Notes: generated from the sequence alone by a model not told the origin. Shown: positions 48,644 through 64,000, numbered from the stretch's first letter. The stretch: 64,000 nt of DNA from Epiperipatus broadwayi (GCA_028023455.1 JAQFVV010006271.1:1001795-1065794), one strand, 5' to 3'. Made by a program: numbers and translations.

Positions 48644-49303
48644 TCAGGTATCAGAGCTGAAAAGTTGGTTCACAAAGTTTCTTTTATACAGTAGTTCAGC
48701 TAGAGTTTTTCCGGTTGCAGTACTCAGTGTAGAGTGCTGAGATAATAACATTCTGGCAATACGGGTGTTCCAGCTTTCTGTGTTAATCTTTGTGAGCAAT
48801 TTTTTGGTCTCTTGCACCAATCTCTCAGCCTGGCCATTGCTTTCAGGGTGGAATGGTGGGCTGAACACTAGCTCAATGCCATTATTGTCACAAAAGTTTT
48901 TAAAGGTTACTGCAGTGAATTCTGTGCCATTATCTGAGACTATCATTCTAGGAAGGCCATATGTAGCAAATAGCCTTCTAAGAGCTTCTATTGTTGCAGT
49001 GGTCTGGAGTGATGGAACTTCCACTACCTCCAGCCACTTAGAATATGAATCAACTACTACTAATAGTAATTTGCCTTTCCATGAGCCAGCATGGTCTACA
49101 TGTAATCTTATCCAGGAGCCTTCAGGTTTAGGCCAGTGAAACATTTTATCTTTTGCTGGCATGTTTTGATTCATTTTGCAATGCCAGCAGTGGTGGACTT
49201 TAGACTTAATCTCTGTGTCCAAACTTGGCCACCATACATATGCCCTTGTGAGCATCTTCATCTGGACTATCACTAGTTGCTCATTATGCAACAGGTTGAG
49301 CAC
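48644..49303 (-). pseudogene. Ty3-type integrase
   Basis: A 219-codon open segment. The zinc-binding part is partial: CWHC at residues 39-42, with the upstream histidines altered. The YVWWPSLDTEI motif precedes it. The catalytic triad is complete: D70 (HVDHAG), D124 (SDNGTEF) and E160 (NGQAER), with 35 residues between D124 and E160, as in the DDE family. SPPFHPESNGQAER is the usual signature. The C-terminal domain is cut off by a stop at 48644; there is no trace of a chromodomain. Upstream domains lie in other frames, so it would not be made as part of a polyprotein. Confidence 0.85.
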
Positions 49304-49653
49304 TTGGGATCATCCAGCTAGGAGGATCATTACTCTGGATCCCCCCTTTTTGATTGAGAACTCCAGCCTTCAGGTCCAGTAGGCTGGATACAACTCTTCT
49401 GGTTTTTTATTTGGCCACCCCTTCTAGATCCATTTTTTAATTCTTTGGAACCCAGAGTCATTTGTAATCCACTTAGCCACTAATTTACTGTTCAGTAGTG
49501 TGTTTGTCTCAAATCAATCATGTTAACTGACTGACCTGCAGTAACCAGCCTGTCTGCAGATTCTGCAGGCAACTGACTTAATGCATCAACATGAGGAATC
49601 TGTTTTCCCTCAATGTAGTGTAGCATAAAATCATATCCTAATAAGAAGTTGAA

Positions 49654-50004
49654 CTATCTCAGCATATGTGGTGAGGCATGCTGAGGGACTCCTTTTTCAG
49701 CTGCAAAGATACCCAATAGGGGTCTGTGATCTATTTGCAGTATGAATGATCTTCCATAAAGATAGTCATGAAATTTTTTAATGCCATTGATTAAGGCCAG
49801 AGCCTTTTTATCAATCTGGGCATAATTTTTTTCTGCTTTTGAGAGACACTTTGATGTAAAGGCAATAGGGGAGAGTGACCCATCATCATTACTATGGGAC
49901 AGAATTTCACCTGTTACTACTGGTGAAGCATCACATGTCAGTACCAGCACTCTTTCAGGTTCAAAGGGAGCCAGCACCACTTTCTCAGATATAAGGGTTT
50001 TCAT
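49654..50004 (-). pseudogene. Ty3-type RNase H domain
   Basis: The open segment includes VLTCDASPVVTGEILS (first catalytic Asp), SLSPIAFTSKCLSKAEKNYA, LALINGIKKFHDYLYG and LQIDHRPLLGIF. These match the RT-associated RNase H of Ty3 elements. The usual EKE.LA glutamate position reads DKKALA, and TDH reads IDH. Not in frame with the preceding RT segment (50350-50057). Confidence 0.8.
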
Positions 50005-50056
50005 TTTTTAAAGGCATTATCATGATTGCTGTCCCACTTCCAGACTGTTTTTTTAT

Positions 50057-50631
50057 TTAGTAGCCTATACAGGGTTCAACTGCCTCTGTTTTGTGATATA
50101 AAAACCCCTTATAGTAATTTACAAGTTCTAAAAAGGACTGTAATTCTTTCTCATTACTTGGTGTTTTGGCTTTTTTAATTACCATAACTTTCTTTTGGGT
50201 AGGATGAATGCCACTTGCATTTATCCTAAATCCCAGAAACTCCAGTTCTTTGGCTTCAAATATGCACTTATCTAAGTTTATTCTTATGCCTGCTGCTTTG
50301 AACTTGTCAAGGAGTTTTTTGTGGAACTCCGGAGTAGCTCTGGAGTTCAAGCCACCAGTAAGAAATCATCAAAGTATGGTAGGGCCCCTGGTATTCCTGC
50401 AGCCAGTTGATCCATGACTCTCTGGTATATTGCTGGGGTGACTGTTATACCGAAAGGTAAACGGTTCATTTTAAATAAGCCTTTATTAGTTATTATTGAC
50501 AATGCTCTTGCTGCCTGATCATTGACCAGTAGCTGCAAATATGCATGTTTCGAGTCAATTTTAGTAAAAACCCTTCCACCTGACAGTGTGGATAGGATTT
50601 GCTTAACTAATGGTGGTGGATAATTATTCAA
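50057..50631 (-). pseudogene. Ty3-type reverse transcriptase (two frames)
   Basis: Frame 1 (50631-50347) has VFTKIDSKHAYLQL (first catalytic Asp), FKMNRLPFGITVTPAIYQR and LPYFDDFLLVA, the Y-x-DD active site. Frame 2 (50350-50057) continues with LDKCIFEAKELEFLGFRI and a thumb/connection segment ending VNYYKGFL. The frameshift lies between the YFDD motif and the thumb. Catalytic residues are kept; the frame is not. Confidence 0.85.
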
Positions 50632-50708
50632 TGCTAGTGCTTTCGATAATCCCCAAATATCTACACATCACCATTATCTTTGATGATTGAGACTATTGGG
50701 GTGGCCAA

Positions 50709-51212
50709 TTATGAGTATGATGTAGGCTCTATTATCCCTTCTGCCTCCCACCTTTCAAGCTCTGATTCAACTTTAGCTCTCAAGGCCTGTGGCAGTGATC
50801 TACTTTGACAACAGATCGGTTTTATCTTATTATTCAGTGATAACTGAATTGGTGATCCTAGATACAGACCTAGATACTTTTTGACCACTTCAGGGTAATC
50901 AGTCTTTAATTTAGCTAATGTTGTGATCTGGTTCACCTTTGACACTGCAAAGCCTAAGTGACTAAACCAGTCACAGCCTAACAAGTTGCTGTGATCACCT
51001 GATGCCACTAACAGTGGTAGGTGTATAGTTTTGTTAGGCATAGTTATTTTAATTCTTGTCTGACCCAAGAGTTTTATTTTTTTACCCTGATAATCTGTTA
51101 TAGTTCTAGTGCTAGTATGCAGATTATATTTATTATTTTTATTAATGATAGCCCAAATATTTTTCTGCAGACCCTGTGACTAGTTTCATTCTCACTGACA
51201 TGTCATTAATCA
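50709..51212 (-). pseudogene. Ty3-type protease and RT N-terminus, catalytic Asp lost
   Basis: Near 51150-51205 a frame reads MKLVTGSA, where retropepsins have a D-T/S-G active site. The Asp position is a Val codon (minus-strand codon at 51180-51178). That frame stops soon afterwards. The later open segment (51068-50709) carries the protease C-terminal part (NLLGCDWFSHLGF) and then the RT N-terminal linker (SLPQALRAKVESELERWEAE, GIIEPTSYS). Confidence 0.7.
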
Positions 51213-52067
51213 TAATACTATGTATAAATCCAAATTGATTGTCCTTAATGTGATTATACTGGCAACTTGTTTATTTTTCTTATAGTTGCCCTTGTTTTTT
51301 GGAATGGGTTTTTCCATTCTCATATTGGCTGTTTGTCTTTCTAAGTTTAGACATGCCACTCTTATATGACCGACTCGTTTGCAAAATGAGCACACAGTAT
51401 GGAGGTGTGGACATTCTGTTTGCACAGGCATCAGTTCATCACACCTATAACAATGCTTAACACTCGTTATTGTTGAGATAACTGAGTGCTTGTCAGACTC
51501 AGTCTTCTGTTCAACTTTTTGAACGGTAAAATTTATTTTTTGTAATGGCCTTGCTTGACACACTATCGATTCTGCCAGCATGGCTTGAGCCACAGCCTTT
51601 TTAAAGTCTATATCTGGTATCATTAATAGTTTGAGTCTTAAATTGTGATTGTTCATACCACAAATGAAACGATCACTTAGTGCTTCATTTAAGTACTCTT
51701 TAAAATAGCATGTAAGTGCTAATGCCCTGATTTGCATTGCGAATTCTCTAGCTTTTTCACCCTCTGATTGAGTACAGAGATTGAAATAATATTTCTGCAT
51801 TATTGTTAGCAGTTTTGGGGAAAAATATTCTGTAAGAATTGCCAACGTGTTCTCAAAATTCAAGTCAGCCAGGGTTTCTGACCCAATTTGAGATTTTAAA
51901 ATATTAGACATCTGTGACCCAATTATAGTCATCAGCATCACTAATTTTATTTCAGACTTTTTGATCTGATTAGCCTGCATATTAAAAATCAGGTGCTCTT
52001 TGTAGCTTGACCAGTTTTCAGGGAACCCTGGGTCAAAAACTTCCATCAAGCCAATTATATTAGCCAT
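51210..52067 (-). pseudogene. gag of the Ty3-type element
   Basis: 285 codons from an ATG at 52067, uninterrupted. Residues 1-170 look like a Ty3-type capsid region (FPENWSSYKEHLIF near the start, YYFNLCTQSEGEKAREFAMQ, then ALSDRFICGMNNHNLRLKLL). A zinc-binding segment follows: CYRC...C then CSFCKRVGHIRVAC, a CX2CX4HX4C knuckle at roughly residues 225-240. The only open reading frame of the element of near-natural length. The protease starts in a different frame just downstream, so a frameshift would have joined gag to pol. Confidence 0.8.
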
Positions 52068-52248
52068 TTTTTCTCTGCTATAACATAAAAAATATTTTAT
52101 TTCATATATTTATGAGTAACCACTTGATATGGTTATGTTTGACAGATTTTTTACTCTGCTAGGGCAAGCTTCTGTTTTTTTTAGAAAGGCCAATTTTGAT
52201 TGGTTTATGAACCACCAATCGTGTTTGTGATCACTTTATTTTTCCTCT

Positions 52249-52383
52249 CAGAAATAAGTGATTTTGATAATGACTGTTTAGTAAATACTATTTGTGTATT
52301 TTACTTTTTATTTTGCCAGAAATAAGTGATTTTAATAATCATTGTTTAATAAATACGTATTCACGTATTTTACTTGGATTGTA
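52249..52383. repeat. 68-bp tandem duplication in the leader
   Basis: CAGAAATAAGTGATTTT units start at 52249 and 52317, between the 5' LTR and gag. Confidence 0.7.
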
Positions 52384-52437
52384 TTTAAGTGTGATTTAAT
52401 AATGACAGATTCGTAACTTACGAGCATCTATATAATT

Positions 52438-52518
52438 GCACGCTCACATATTTATATTTCCAAGTTTTTTTCTTTTTGCATGCTCACATATTTATATTTC
52501 CAAGTTTTTTTCTTTTTC
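52438..52518. repeat. 40-bp tandem duplication in the leader
   Basis: Two almost identical units, GCTCACATATTTATATTTCC and onward, start at 52438 and 52478. Confidence 0.85.
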
Positions 52519-52555
52519 CAGCCATGGGGAAAAAAATATTTTGTCAACTGCAAAC

Positions 52556-53186
52556 TGTTATGTTTGGTCTGGATTACAGACCCAACTGACAGAAATAATA
52601 CTAAAACAAGTATTACTATTAATATATTTTTATATCTACAAATATATACAATAAAATATACAGTATATATACAAGTGGATATTTACAATGTTGAATATTG
52701 TAGTTCAATGTAAACTCTGGGTTCTGCTCACCGCTTCCTGCTACACCTGATGGCTTACCTCATGGTTAGGGTGTATGGCTCTTCCAGCTGTACAAGACAG
52801 CTTGCCTTGAGTCTAGAGGGGTCTTAGTAGCATCTGGTCTCTGTGGGACTTGCCTAGCTGCATAGACTAAACAGCATAGTGCTATCAATGGGAATACTTG
52901 CTGCTGTTCAGGTTAGTAGAGATTCCCTGGGAAAACACAAAGAGTCTTTCCAAGTTAGACGTTCTTCTCCAATTCTCACAAGAGGCTGACTATTTATACC
53001 CAGATCCCTGACCTTATTGAAAACCTTCGGATTCAGGAAGCATCATTGCTTATTGGCTTGTAATAATCATTGGCCATGTTTTTATCTATACATCAGCCTA
53101 TTGGTCTGTGGCAAACAATGCTTAATCCAATCAGATAAGGAGGCCACTGGAATAGTCCACTTCTGAGAGAAGGGAGGACTATAACA
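52556..53186 (-). repeat. 5' LTR of the Ty3-type element
   Basis: 631 bp, TGTTATG to TATAACA. On the minus strand it begins TGTTATAGTCCTCC. Highly similar to 47661-48273 with scattered differences and one approximately 20-bp indel. Confidence 0.9.
52990..53001 (-). promoter_or_regulatory. TATA box of the 5' LTR
   Basis: GGGTATAAATAG on the minus strand, about 185-195 bp into the LTR. It is conserved in the 3' LTR at 48099-48110. Suitable for a Pol II promoter of the minus-strand element transcript. Confidence 0.65.
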
Positions 53187-56100
53187 ATTTGTCTATGTAA
53201 ATATTATAAAACTTTAAAAATATTTAAACTTTTAACAAGTCAAAATCGTATGTATAAGCAATCTAAATATATAACACATTGTAAAAGTAATTCTTAATAA
53301 TATGGAGAGAAGAAATCAATCTTTATTTCAATCTAGCTTCAAGTTCTGACCATCTAATTCCAGCCAAAAAAATCCCAGTTGTTATTTTAAATTTTACCTA
53401 TGATAATCAAGAAAAATGGAACACACTGCATTGTGAAAGAATATAAAGACAATGACATAAGGGAACATTTATTTAGCTACACTATATTAAGGATTTTTAT
53501 TAATCATAGATTAAATGTAAAAAAAAAAATCAGTTTGAAAGATTAATCTTAATGATGTTTAATAAAATGTTAATTGAAGAAATGATTAAAACTGAGCACT
53601 AGTAATTTTAATATTACTTTTATGTTAAGTTTAAAAACTTATAATAAGCGTTATATAGCTGAAGTGATGATTACATTTATATGTGTGGGAGTAACATCAG
53701 TCTACTAGCAGGAAAGAAAACATGTGTCTATTATCTATAATTGAAAAAAAATATATACAGAAGATAAGTGTAATAAAGTAAAATTATCCTCAAAAATATT
53801 TAATAAGAAATAAAAATGCATGGAAAATAAATCGTGAAAAGTAAATGAAATAAACCTTTCCCCTGACCATTATAATATATATATATTGTAACAGTCAAGT
53901 TTGTACATTGGCGTAACAGAATCTAGAATCCAGGCAAAGAGACCAAAGCAGACCAGATCAGGACTGTGAATCCCCAAATATGACCATGCTTCAACTCATC
54001 TGCCCCAACTCCAAGACTCATGACCCTACGAAAGACCATCTTGAAGTTACATGTAGCATACCATTTTATTCGGGCCAACATAGGACAGGGAGATGAAATA
54101 AGACTCTAATAATCAAAGAAAGGCTCTTAAATTGACTAAGATATTACTAATTTAAAAGTCTATTAATGCACAGTTTTATAAAAAAATAGGATCAATAATT
54201 AGAATTGGACTGAATTGGATCAATAACGAGACAGAATGAAATACACTAAATTAGTTATACATTTATTTACATGTAAAATAAAATTGTCAATATAATTACA
54301 TAATTCCAGAGTAGAATACACATAGGCAATGGGTAGATAAAGAGATAATACATTCTCTTCTGACAACTGAATTTAAAGATGAGTTTATACAAGCAATCAT
54401 TATGTTTTGAATAGATGAGTGTAACAGATGTTCATCTTATGCAATTTACAGATGATACATAAATAATCACTATGTTATGTCTATAAATATATTTATGCCA
54501 AATCCTATTTAATTTGTGGCTGCTATATAAATAATTATACTGAGCTTTGATTACACTAATAATTCATCAATTATTGCAAATACAATATTATTTAAAGATG
54601 AGCGCATAAACCAGCTCAAGTAACATTAGATCGAACCTGGCTTTCAAGAGAAATTTTCAGATCAATGCTGAAAGTGATATATTAAGGCGGTAGAGTTGGC
54701 TGCATAAGATTTTACCAATGTGATATGGCACAGGTAAATGACAATAAAAAAGTCACTCTGCAGATGGATGAATAACTCTAAGGTTATTGCGACAAATGGC
54801 CGTACCTGTAACCGATCATCATGCTGTGAATAAAAGGGACATTTGTGTTTCGAAATGGCAGGGAACTTATGTGCTAACCTGGTCTTGGCTCAGGCTTCAC
54901 TACTGCTCTACTCTATAAGAGAAGATGTGCTGGTTTCACTGTGCCTCCATCTTAATATATGTAATTATACGTAGTAGCAAAATGAGAAAATGTCTAATAA
55001 AAATAATGGATCTCATCCACCAAGCAAAGAATATTATATTTCATACTATGAAATACAAGAACAATAGCTCTATCAATCAAAAACAGCAGTTGTGTAGCAT
55101 GATAATAAATATATAGGCTACAGACAGGGATATAAATAACATCTTTACTTTAACACTCTCAATCTATTTAGCTGCTTTATAAATAATTAATATTTAAGGA
55201 GGGAAATTATATTTCTATGGACTTAGGACTAACTTAAATGATAAATATACTTATGATTATCTTCAAGGCTAGTTTAATTCTTAAAAAATATATAAATTTA
55301 AGCTTTTCACTTGTTGATTGAAATGAGCCACAATTCACATTTTAAATCAAAATTAATAATAATAATGAGTATAAGGTGAATCATTATTATTTATGAAAAT
55401 AGGATTTTGAAACAGCATGCAGAAAGGTGACACTATAAACAAATTACGTGAAGATGTTTATAATATCTTCTTAAAACATTAAATTAAGTGCTCACTGTTT
55501 CAAAGGATTGGTATATGAAATATAATAAACATTTAACTAAAATAAGCAAAGAAATATAGACAACTGCAGTGATATATTTTTAAATTAGACCATAGTAATT
55601 TACTTTCAAGTGAAAGGGAAATTATAAATAGGCAGGTCATTTTGACTTTTAAAAACATTAATTTTGACAGCAATTTACACATTATTTTAAATATTAAATG
55701 GGTTTAAATTATAGTTACACTTGGTTTACAATTATTTAAGATACATTTAATTATTTTAAGGAGAGTTAGCTAACTTGGATTAGGTTATAACTTATAAGAA
55801 AAAAATTACACAGAGCTCTGCAGTTATGAAAATAAAACTGTATTGATGTTATTTATCTAGACTGCAAGTGCTTGGCAGTAGGTTTGATACTGGGTGGCTG
55901 GTGGCATCATTTTCCCTTCCCGATCTGTTGGAGGCTTGAATCTGTTAGTAGTATGATGGTTAAGGCATTGTGATGAGAGAACTTCATTCTCCCCCATGGT
56001 GTAACAGTAAAGAAATGCCCATTTTTAGTCAGACATATTAGAAATTAACCCAACATGGAGACTAGCTGCAATTGCTCTCTACAAAATGGCTATTTTTCCT

Positions 56101-56192
56101 GAGTTTAAAACACAGGGTATTTATATGCTTGGTCTTAAGTACTTACATTATTGAAATCTATATCACCTCAGTACTCATTAATTCAATATTTT
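53187..56192. other. Intergenic DNA, possible LTR-like start at 53896
   Basis: No gene is seen. At 53896 TGTAACAGTCAAG follows a TA tract, like the start of the LTR-type elements elsewhere in the window, but I cannot find a matching end or partner. The open stretch 54925-55116 shows no domain. Confidence 0.45.
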
Positions 56193-56692
56193 NNNNNNNN
56201 NNNNNNNNNNNNNNNNNNNNNNNNNNNNNNNNNNNNNNNNNNNNNNNNNNNNNNNNNNNNNNNNNNNNNNNNNNNNNNNNNNNNNNNNNNNNNNNNNNNN
56301 NNNNNNNNNNNNNNNNNNNNNNNNNNNNNNNNNNNNNNNNNNNNNNNNNNNNNNNNNNNNNNNNNNNNNNNNNNNNNNNNNNNNNNNNNNNNNNNNNNNN
56401 NNNNNNNNNNNNNNNNNNNNNNNNNNNNNNNNNNNNNNNNNNNNNNNNNNNNNNNNNNNNNNNNNNNNNNNNNNNNNNNNNNNNNNNNNNNNNNNNNNNN
56501 NNNNNNNNNNNNNNNNNNNNNNNNNNNNNNNNNNNNNNNNNNNNNNNNNNNNNNNNNNNNNNNNNNNNNNNNNNNNNNNNNNNNNNNNNNNNNNNNNNNN
56601 NNNNNNNNNNNNNNNNNNNNNNNNNNNNNNNNNNNNNNNNNNNNNNNNNNNNNNNNNNNNNNNNNNNNNNNNNNNNNNNNNNNNNNNNNNNN
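56193..56692. other. Assembly gap (500 N)
   Basis: Exactly 500 unresolved bases. Any reading frame across it is meaningless. Confidence 0.99.
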
Positions 56693-56891
56693 CAAAAAAA
56701 GGTCACATTCTTATCAAGTAATACATTGTATAAAACATCATATTCTAGGATACATCTTGAAACACAAAAAATATACTTTTGTTTTTTTAACCATTAGAGT
56801 CTTTTGTAGTTCACACCTTTTAGATATTTCAGTTCTTATTATGAATTCATTTTAGTTTTCCATTTTTCAGAGGTTGCATTTGGTCTATCCA

Positions 56892-58984
56892 TTATAAGGC
56901 TGCTTTTATTTTAAATAGAGACCAAGTGGCAGCATAAATGTCTGGTGGTGCTAGAAGATTGTCCCTTTCCTTAAGTTTTTCTAGTTTGTTGTGATATGTG
57001 TTAGGATGTCTTCTTGGATTGTTTCCTAACATGAAAGCACATCTGGTACACCATAAGGCATATATACTGAAAGTTGCTGCACATATTATAGGTATTTTAT
57101 TTTCATTGAAAGCTTTTAGCATTTTTTCTATTGTGGTTTCCCTTTTCCTATAATTATTGACCATCAATTCTCTGACTTTTTCTAAGCCTTTACAGTGATA
57201 TATTAAATGTTCTTGTGTTTCTTCTTCCTGGTGACATAAAGCACACATTGGATCAACATTTAGGTAAAATCTTCTGAACCGAATGAAATGTGCTGTAGGT
57301 AGTGCATTTACATTCAATTTGAGGATGAAGTCAAATAATTTAGGTTCTAAATACCATGTTTTATACTTTTTGAGTAATTGACTATTATTTATTCCTAGTA
57401 CTGTTATCCTATTGTTGTTTTCCTGTCTTTGAGTTAGAAAATCATGAATTTGCCAATAAGTATATTTAATTGGGTTCTTCAGTGCTATTTTATCTTTAAT
57501 GTTTTTAATACTTGTCAATAGTGTATTTATATAATTGACCGTGGGTGGGGGTCGGTCCGTTGGTGTGATTTCCTCTTTTGGTTCTATGTTTGGAAAACGG
57601 CTCAATATTGTAATCAGTAGATTTACTGTTTTTTGTGTGTCGAAAGTATGTATAGCATGCAGTCCAAGGCCATTCCATTTTGTTGGTTGGTTAAGTTGCT
57701 TTAAAGAAATTGCTACTATTTTTCTGTACCATAATAGTTTATTACAGAGTGAGTTAATTGACCTTGTAAATTGTTTTGTAAAAGTAATTATTGGCAGGTA
57801 GTAAGTTATTTTGGTCATTATAAGTTGATTAAATAGTGACACTTTTGCATAGAGTGAGAGATATGATCTGGAGAGTGATGTTATGATTCTTTCTGCTTCG
57901 AACTTGAGTTTATTTTGTATATTCCTTCTCATCTGGTTCATTCCCAAGTGGAAAGGAAAACCCAGGAAATTACTGGGCTTACCTTGATAAATTTGTGTGT
58001 CTGTTTTGCCTGTGTATATTGACTATGCTACTGACTTATTGATGTTAATTTTTAATTTGAACTTTTTTGTGTATTCTTCTATTATTTCCTGTAGTATATG
58101 TATTTGCTTTTTTGAGTTTAGAAACACTGTGACATCATCCATATAAGCTATGCAGGGAATATATGTATTAGTATTTGGTATTTGAATTCCTTGAATTTTT
58201 TTATTTATTTGCTCTAGTAGTGGATTTAAATAAAAGGTAAATAGCAGTGTGCTTAGTGGAGAACCTTGCGGGATTGATTGGCTGGGATTGAATGATGATG
58301 TGGATCTACCATTGAGCGTGATGTGTATTTCTCTATTTAGAAGCAATTTGCCTATTGTATATAATATTGTTTTAGGTATCTGTGTTTTTTTAGCTGACTC
58401 AATAGTGTTTCTATTGGGACAGAGTCAAAAGCACTTTCAAAATCCAGCTGGACTACCATTGGTGCATATTTTTTCTTTTTAATAACTGAATTGATTAGCG
58501 TTTTATATATTAGTGCTGCCTGTCCTGTGGATGATCCCTTTTTTTGCATATTGATGCTGTGATATTATTGATTCTATGTATTGTTCAATTTTATCCTTTA
58601 TGACCTTTTCCAGTATTTTTATTCCCAATGGCTCCATTGAGATTGGTCGGAGATTGGCTAGTGTGGAAATTGGTTTTTGTTTTTGCATAAATGGGACCAT
58701 TGGTATTGGATATAGCCCTTGTATATTGTATAGTTTCTGTGATAATTGATTTGCAAGTTGGCATAAATTTTTATTTGTGAATTGGCTGAGATGTGACAGT
58801 ACAAATTGTGGGATCCCTGGTGGCCCTGGATGACATGTGCTTGGGATTGAGTTTAAAACTATTGCAAAATCTTTTATTTCAAAAGGTGTTTCCGTTTCTG
58901 GCTTCCCAAAATAATCTGCAAGTGGCTTGAAATGATTATGTTTAGTTAGCTTTTTTTTGAAGTAGTTATATATAGGGTCTAGCA
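56892..58984 (-). pseudogene. L1/Tx1-like LINE, 5'-truncated and frameshifted
   Basis: Minus-strand RT order: LRPISMEPLGIKILEKVI and FVLSHLSQFTN (58984-58503), VQLDFESAFDSVPIETLL (58549-58352), SIPQGSPLSTLLFTFYLNPL and CIAYMDDVTVFL (58346-58023; Y-M-D-D active site). In the same frame after one TAG at 58023 comes a 351-codon C-terminal segment (57947-56892) with a SLYAKVSLFNQLIMTKITYY region. It ends with a CALCHQEEETQEHLIYHC zinc-knuckle-like motif. Frameshifts occur near 58545 and 58355. The endonuclease part is absent; the 5' break coincides with the ATT array. SIPQGSPLS replaces the usual V-R-QGCPLS. Clade by style of motifs only. Confidence 0.8.
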
Positions 58985-59184
<200 letters not shown>

Positions 59185-59239
59185 TTGTTGACATTTAAAA
59201 ACAAGTATATTGTCTATACTGAACTCACTGTAATAAGAA

Positions 59240-59361
59240 GGGAAATACATACATTGGAGATCATTTATCTTTTTCCCATGTATGTGGTTATATGTATCAG
59301 TTGTATAAGAAAAAGTGGATAGTTGTGAGGAGTTTGAGTGTCTGAGTTCAAATTCCTTCTA
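59240..59361 (+). repeat. Foldback/SINE-like family terminal module with ATT tail
   Basis: GGAGATCATTTATCTTTTTC, GTATCAGTTGTATAAGA and GAGTGTCTGAGTTCAAATTC match the arm of the family at 32195, 33715 and 41480. It is followed immediately by the (ATT)n array. Confidence 0.6.
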
Positions 59362-63400
<4,039 letters not shown>

Positions 63401-63945
63401 TGAATTGCCATCCTAAATTAGTTATATATAATCGGAGCTAGTGAACTTATAAAATATTAAAACACATTTGTTATGTTAAGATCTGAGAAATGATTTATGT
63501 CTAATATACTCCACTTTGGTTTAAAGATGTTTTACTTTTACCTAACTATTAGTGCTTATAGTGATATGGCTCAAAAAGCAAAATCTCTCATTTTTATTAG
63601 AAATAAAGTACCAAAAGGGATTCAAACCCGGTACATGTGAAAGGTTATTAGATATAACCGTGTCTAGATTCAGATAATCTAGTGGCGCCCTGCTAGACCA
63701 TATTCACTTAGTATTTGTTTAAACATGCACTTCACATCAAACCAAGAAATGAAAGTGGATAAGATTACTGTCTGTATACCTGAGTTATATTTTATTGAAT
63801 TATTAGTGTACTCACTCACCTCACGTGATATACATATAATACACTGGTTATTAATACATTGATCATAATTTGTTTATAATTCTTATATATATGTTTTGAA
63901 CCTTTACTTAGTAATATCTTTTGATGATACTTTAAATATGTTACA
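63401..63945 (+). repeat. 3' part of a 5' LTR (start not determined)
   Basis: The region ends ATATGTTACA at 63945, one base before a perfect primer-binding site, so it must be the end of a 5' LTR of a plus-strand element. I could not fix its left boundary, because no partner copy lies in the window; the start given is only a placeholder. A B-box-like GGTTTGAATCCC (minus strand, near 63618-63629) lies inside. Confidence 0.5.
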
Positions 63946-63946
63946 A

Positions 63947-63964
63947 TGGCGCCCAACGTGGGGC
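63947..63964 (+). promoter_or_regulatory. Primer-binding site, tRNA-Lys type
   Basis: TGGCGCCCAACGTGGGGC, an exact complement of the last 18 bases of animal tRNA-Lys(1,2), including CCA. It is the minus-strand primer site of an LTR retroelement or endogenous retrovirus-like element whose body lies beyond the window edge. Confidence 0.9.
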
Positions 63965-64000
63965 ACGATATTTTACCATATACCTGAAAAAGAGAGTCTA

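Larger units (their letters stand above)
47661..53186 (-). mobile_element. Ty3-type LTR retrotransposon, structurally complete, coding broken
   Basis: Direct LTRs at 47661-48273 and 52556-53186, both TGTTATG...TATAACA on the plus strand. Minus-strand coding order is gag, protease, reverse transcriptase, RNase H, integrase, the Ty3 order. Domains lie in at least three frames with stops between them, so the copy is dead. The 5-bp outer flanks are ATATG and ATTTG, a near-match target duplication. A polypurine tract is present. A primer-binding site beginning TGG is not visible next to the 5' LTR: the minus strand there reads GTTTGCAGTTGACAAAATAT. Confidence 0.9.

Noticed and set aside
48315-49382. 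Plus-strand frames over the integrase
   Set aside because: Shadows of the minus-strand Ty3-type pol.
54590-54960. Possible tRNA-like or SINE element (GCGGTAGAGTTGGCTGCATA)
   Set aside because: No B box at the right distance and no tail or flanking duplication.
53896-56000. A further LTR starting TGTAACAG
   Set aside because: Only a start-like motif after a TA tract; no matching end or second copy could be found, and the gap follows.
56072-56855. Long open frames on both strands over 56072-56855
   Set aside because: They consist mostly of N bases of the assembly gap.
63600-63710. tRNA-like sequence with GGTTTGAATCCC on the minus strand
   Set aside because: No fitting A box or cloverleaf; it lies within LTR sequence.

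Overview
This is a strongly AT-rich piece of animal nuclear DNA. It is gene-poor and packed with decayed transposable elements. I see no operons, ribosome binding sites or bacterial features. The element types (RTE-, L1/Tx1- and other LINE fragments, Ty3-type LTR elements, a 5S rRNA+tRNA chimeric SINE, foldback elements, long ATT and TA microsatellites) and an intronless METTL24/FkbM-like gene suggest a lophotrochozoan, possibly a cephalopod mollusc. That host guess is inference from style and was not tested.

Layout. 1-14.9 kb: two copies of an LTR-like family ending in TTACA (20-1707 and 12530-14862), one copy of a second family (1722-3774), two RTE fragments in opposite orientation (8.57-8.96 kb), and a foldback element interrupted by a MITE (9.24-10.56 kb). 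15-19 kb: a small MITE and a foldback-family copy. 19289-28407: one complete 9.1-kb LTR element, minus strand, with unusually long (about 2.4 kb) LTRs, a PBS and a PPT. Its interior holds a stop-riddled coiled-coil gag-like frame and only integrase C-terminal remnants; no RT core was found. 28.4-31 kb: a 417-bp tandem dimer and a decayed RTE copy. 32-35.6 kb: foldback repeats and a 5'-truncated LINE. 36-38.4 kb: three SINE copies in one orientation, one with an almost complete 5S rRNA module.

39020-40672 is the only intact, apparently cellular protein gene: a 550-aa single-exon type II membrane protein with a FkbM/METTL24-like methyltransferase domain. 42.5-46.9 kb: a decayed LINE sitting in a second copy of the 1722-3774 family. 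47661-53186: a complete but broken Ty3-type element on the minus strand (gag, protease, RT, RNase H, integrase, two LTRs, PPT, TATA). A 500-bp N gap lies at 56193-56692. It is followed by a broken L1/Tx1-like LINE (minus strand) and two long ATT arrays. The window ends just inside another LTR element on the plus strand: the end of its 5' LTR and a perfect 18-nt tRNA-Lys primer-binding site are visible.

Apart from the methyltransferase-like gene, nearly every recognisable coding trace belongs to mobile elements, and nearly all of these are broken. The most unusual items are the long-LTR non-autonomous element, the 5S-tRNA chimeric SINE, and the repeated association of LTR-like ends with TA microsatellites.
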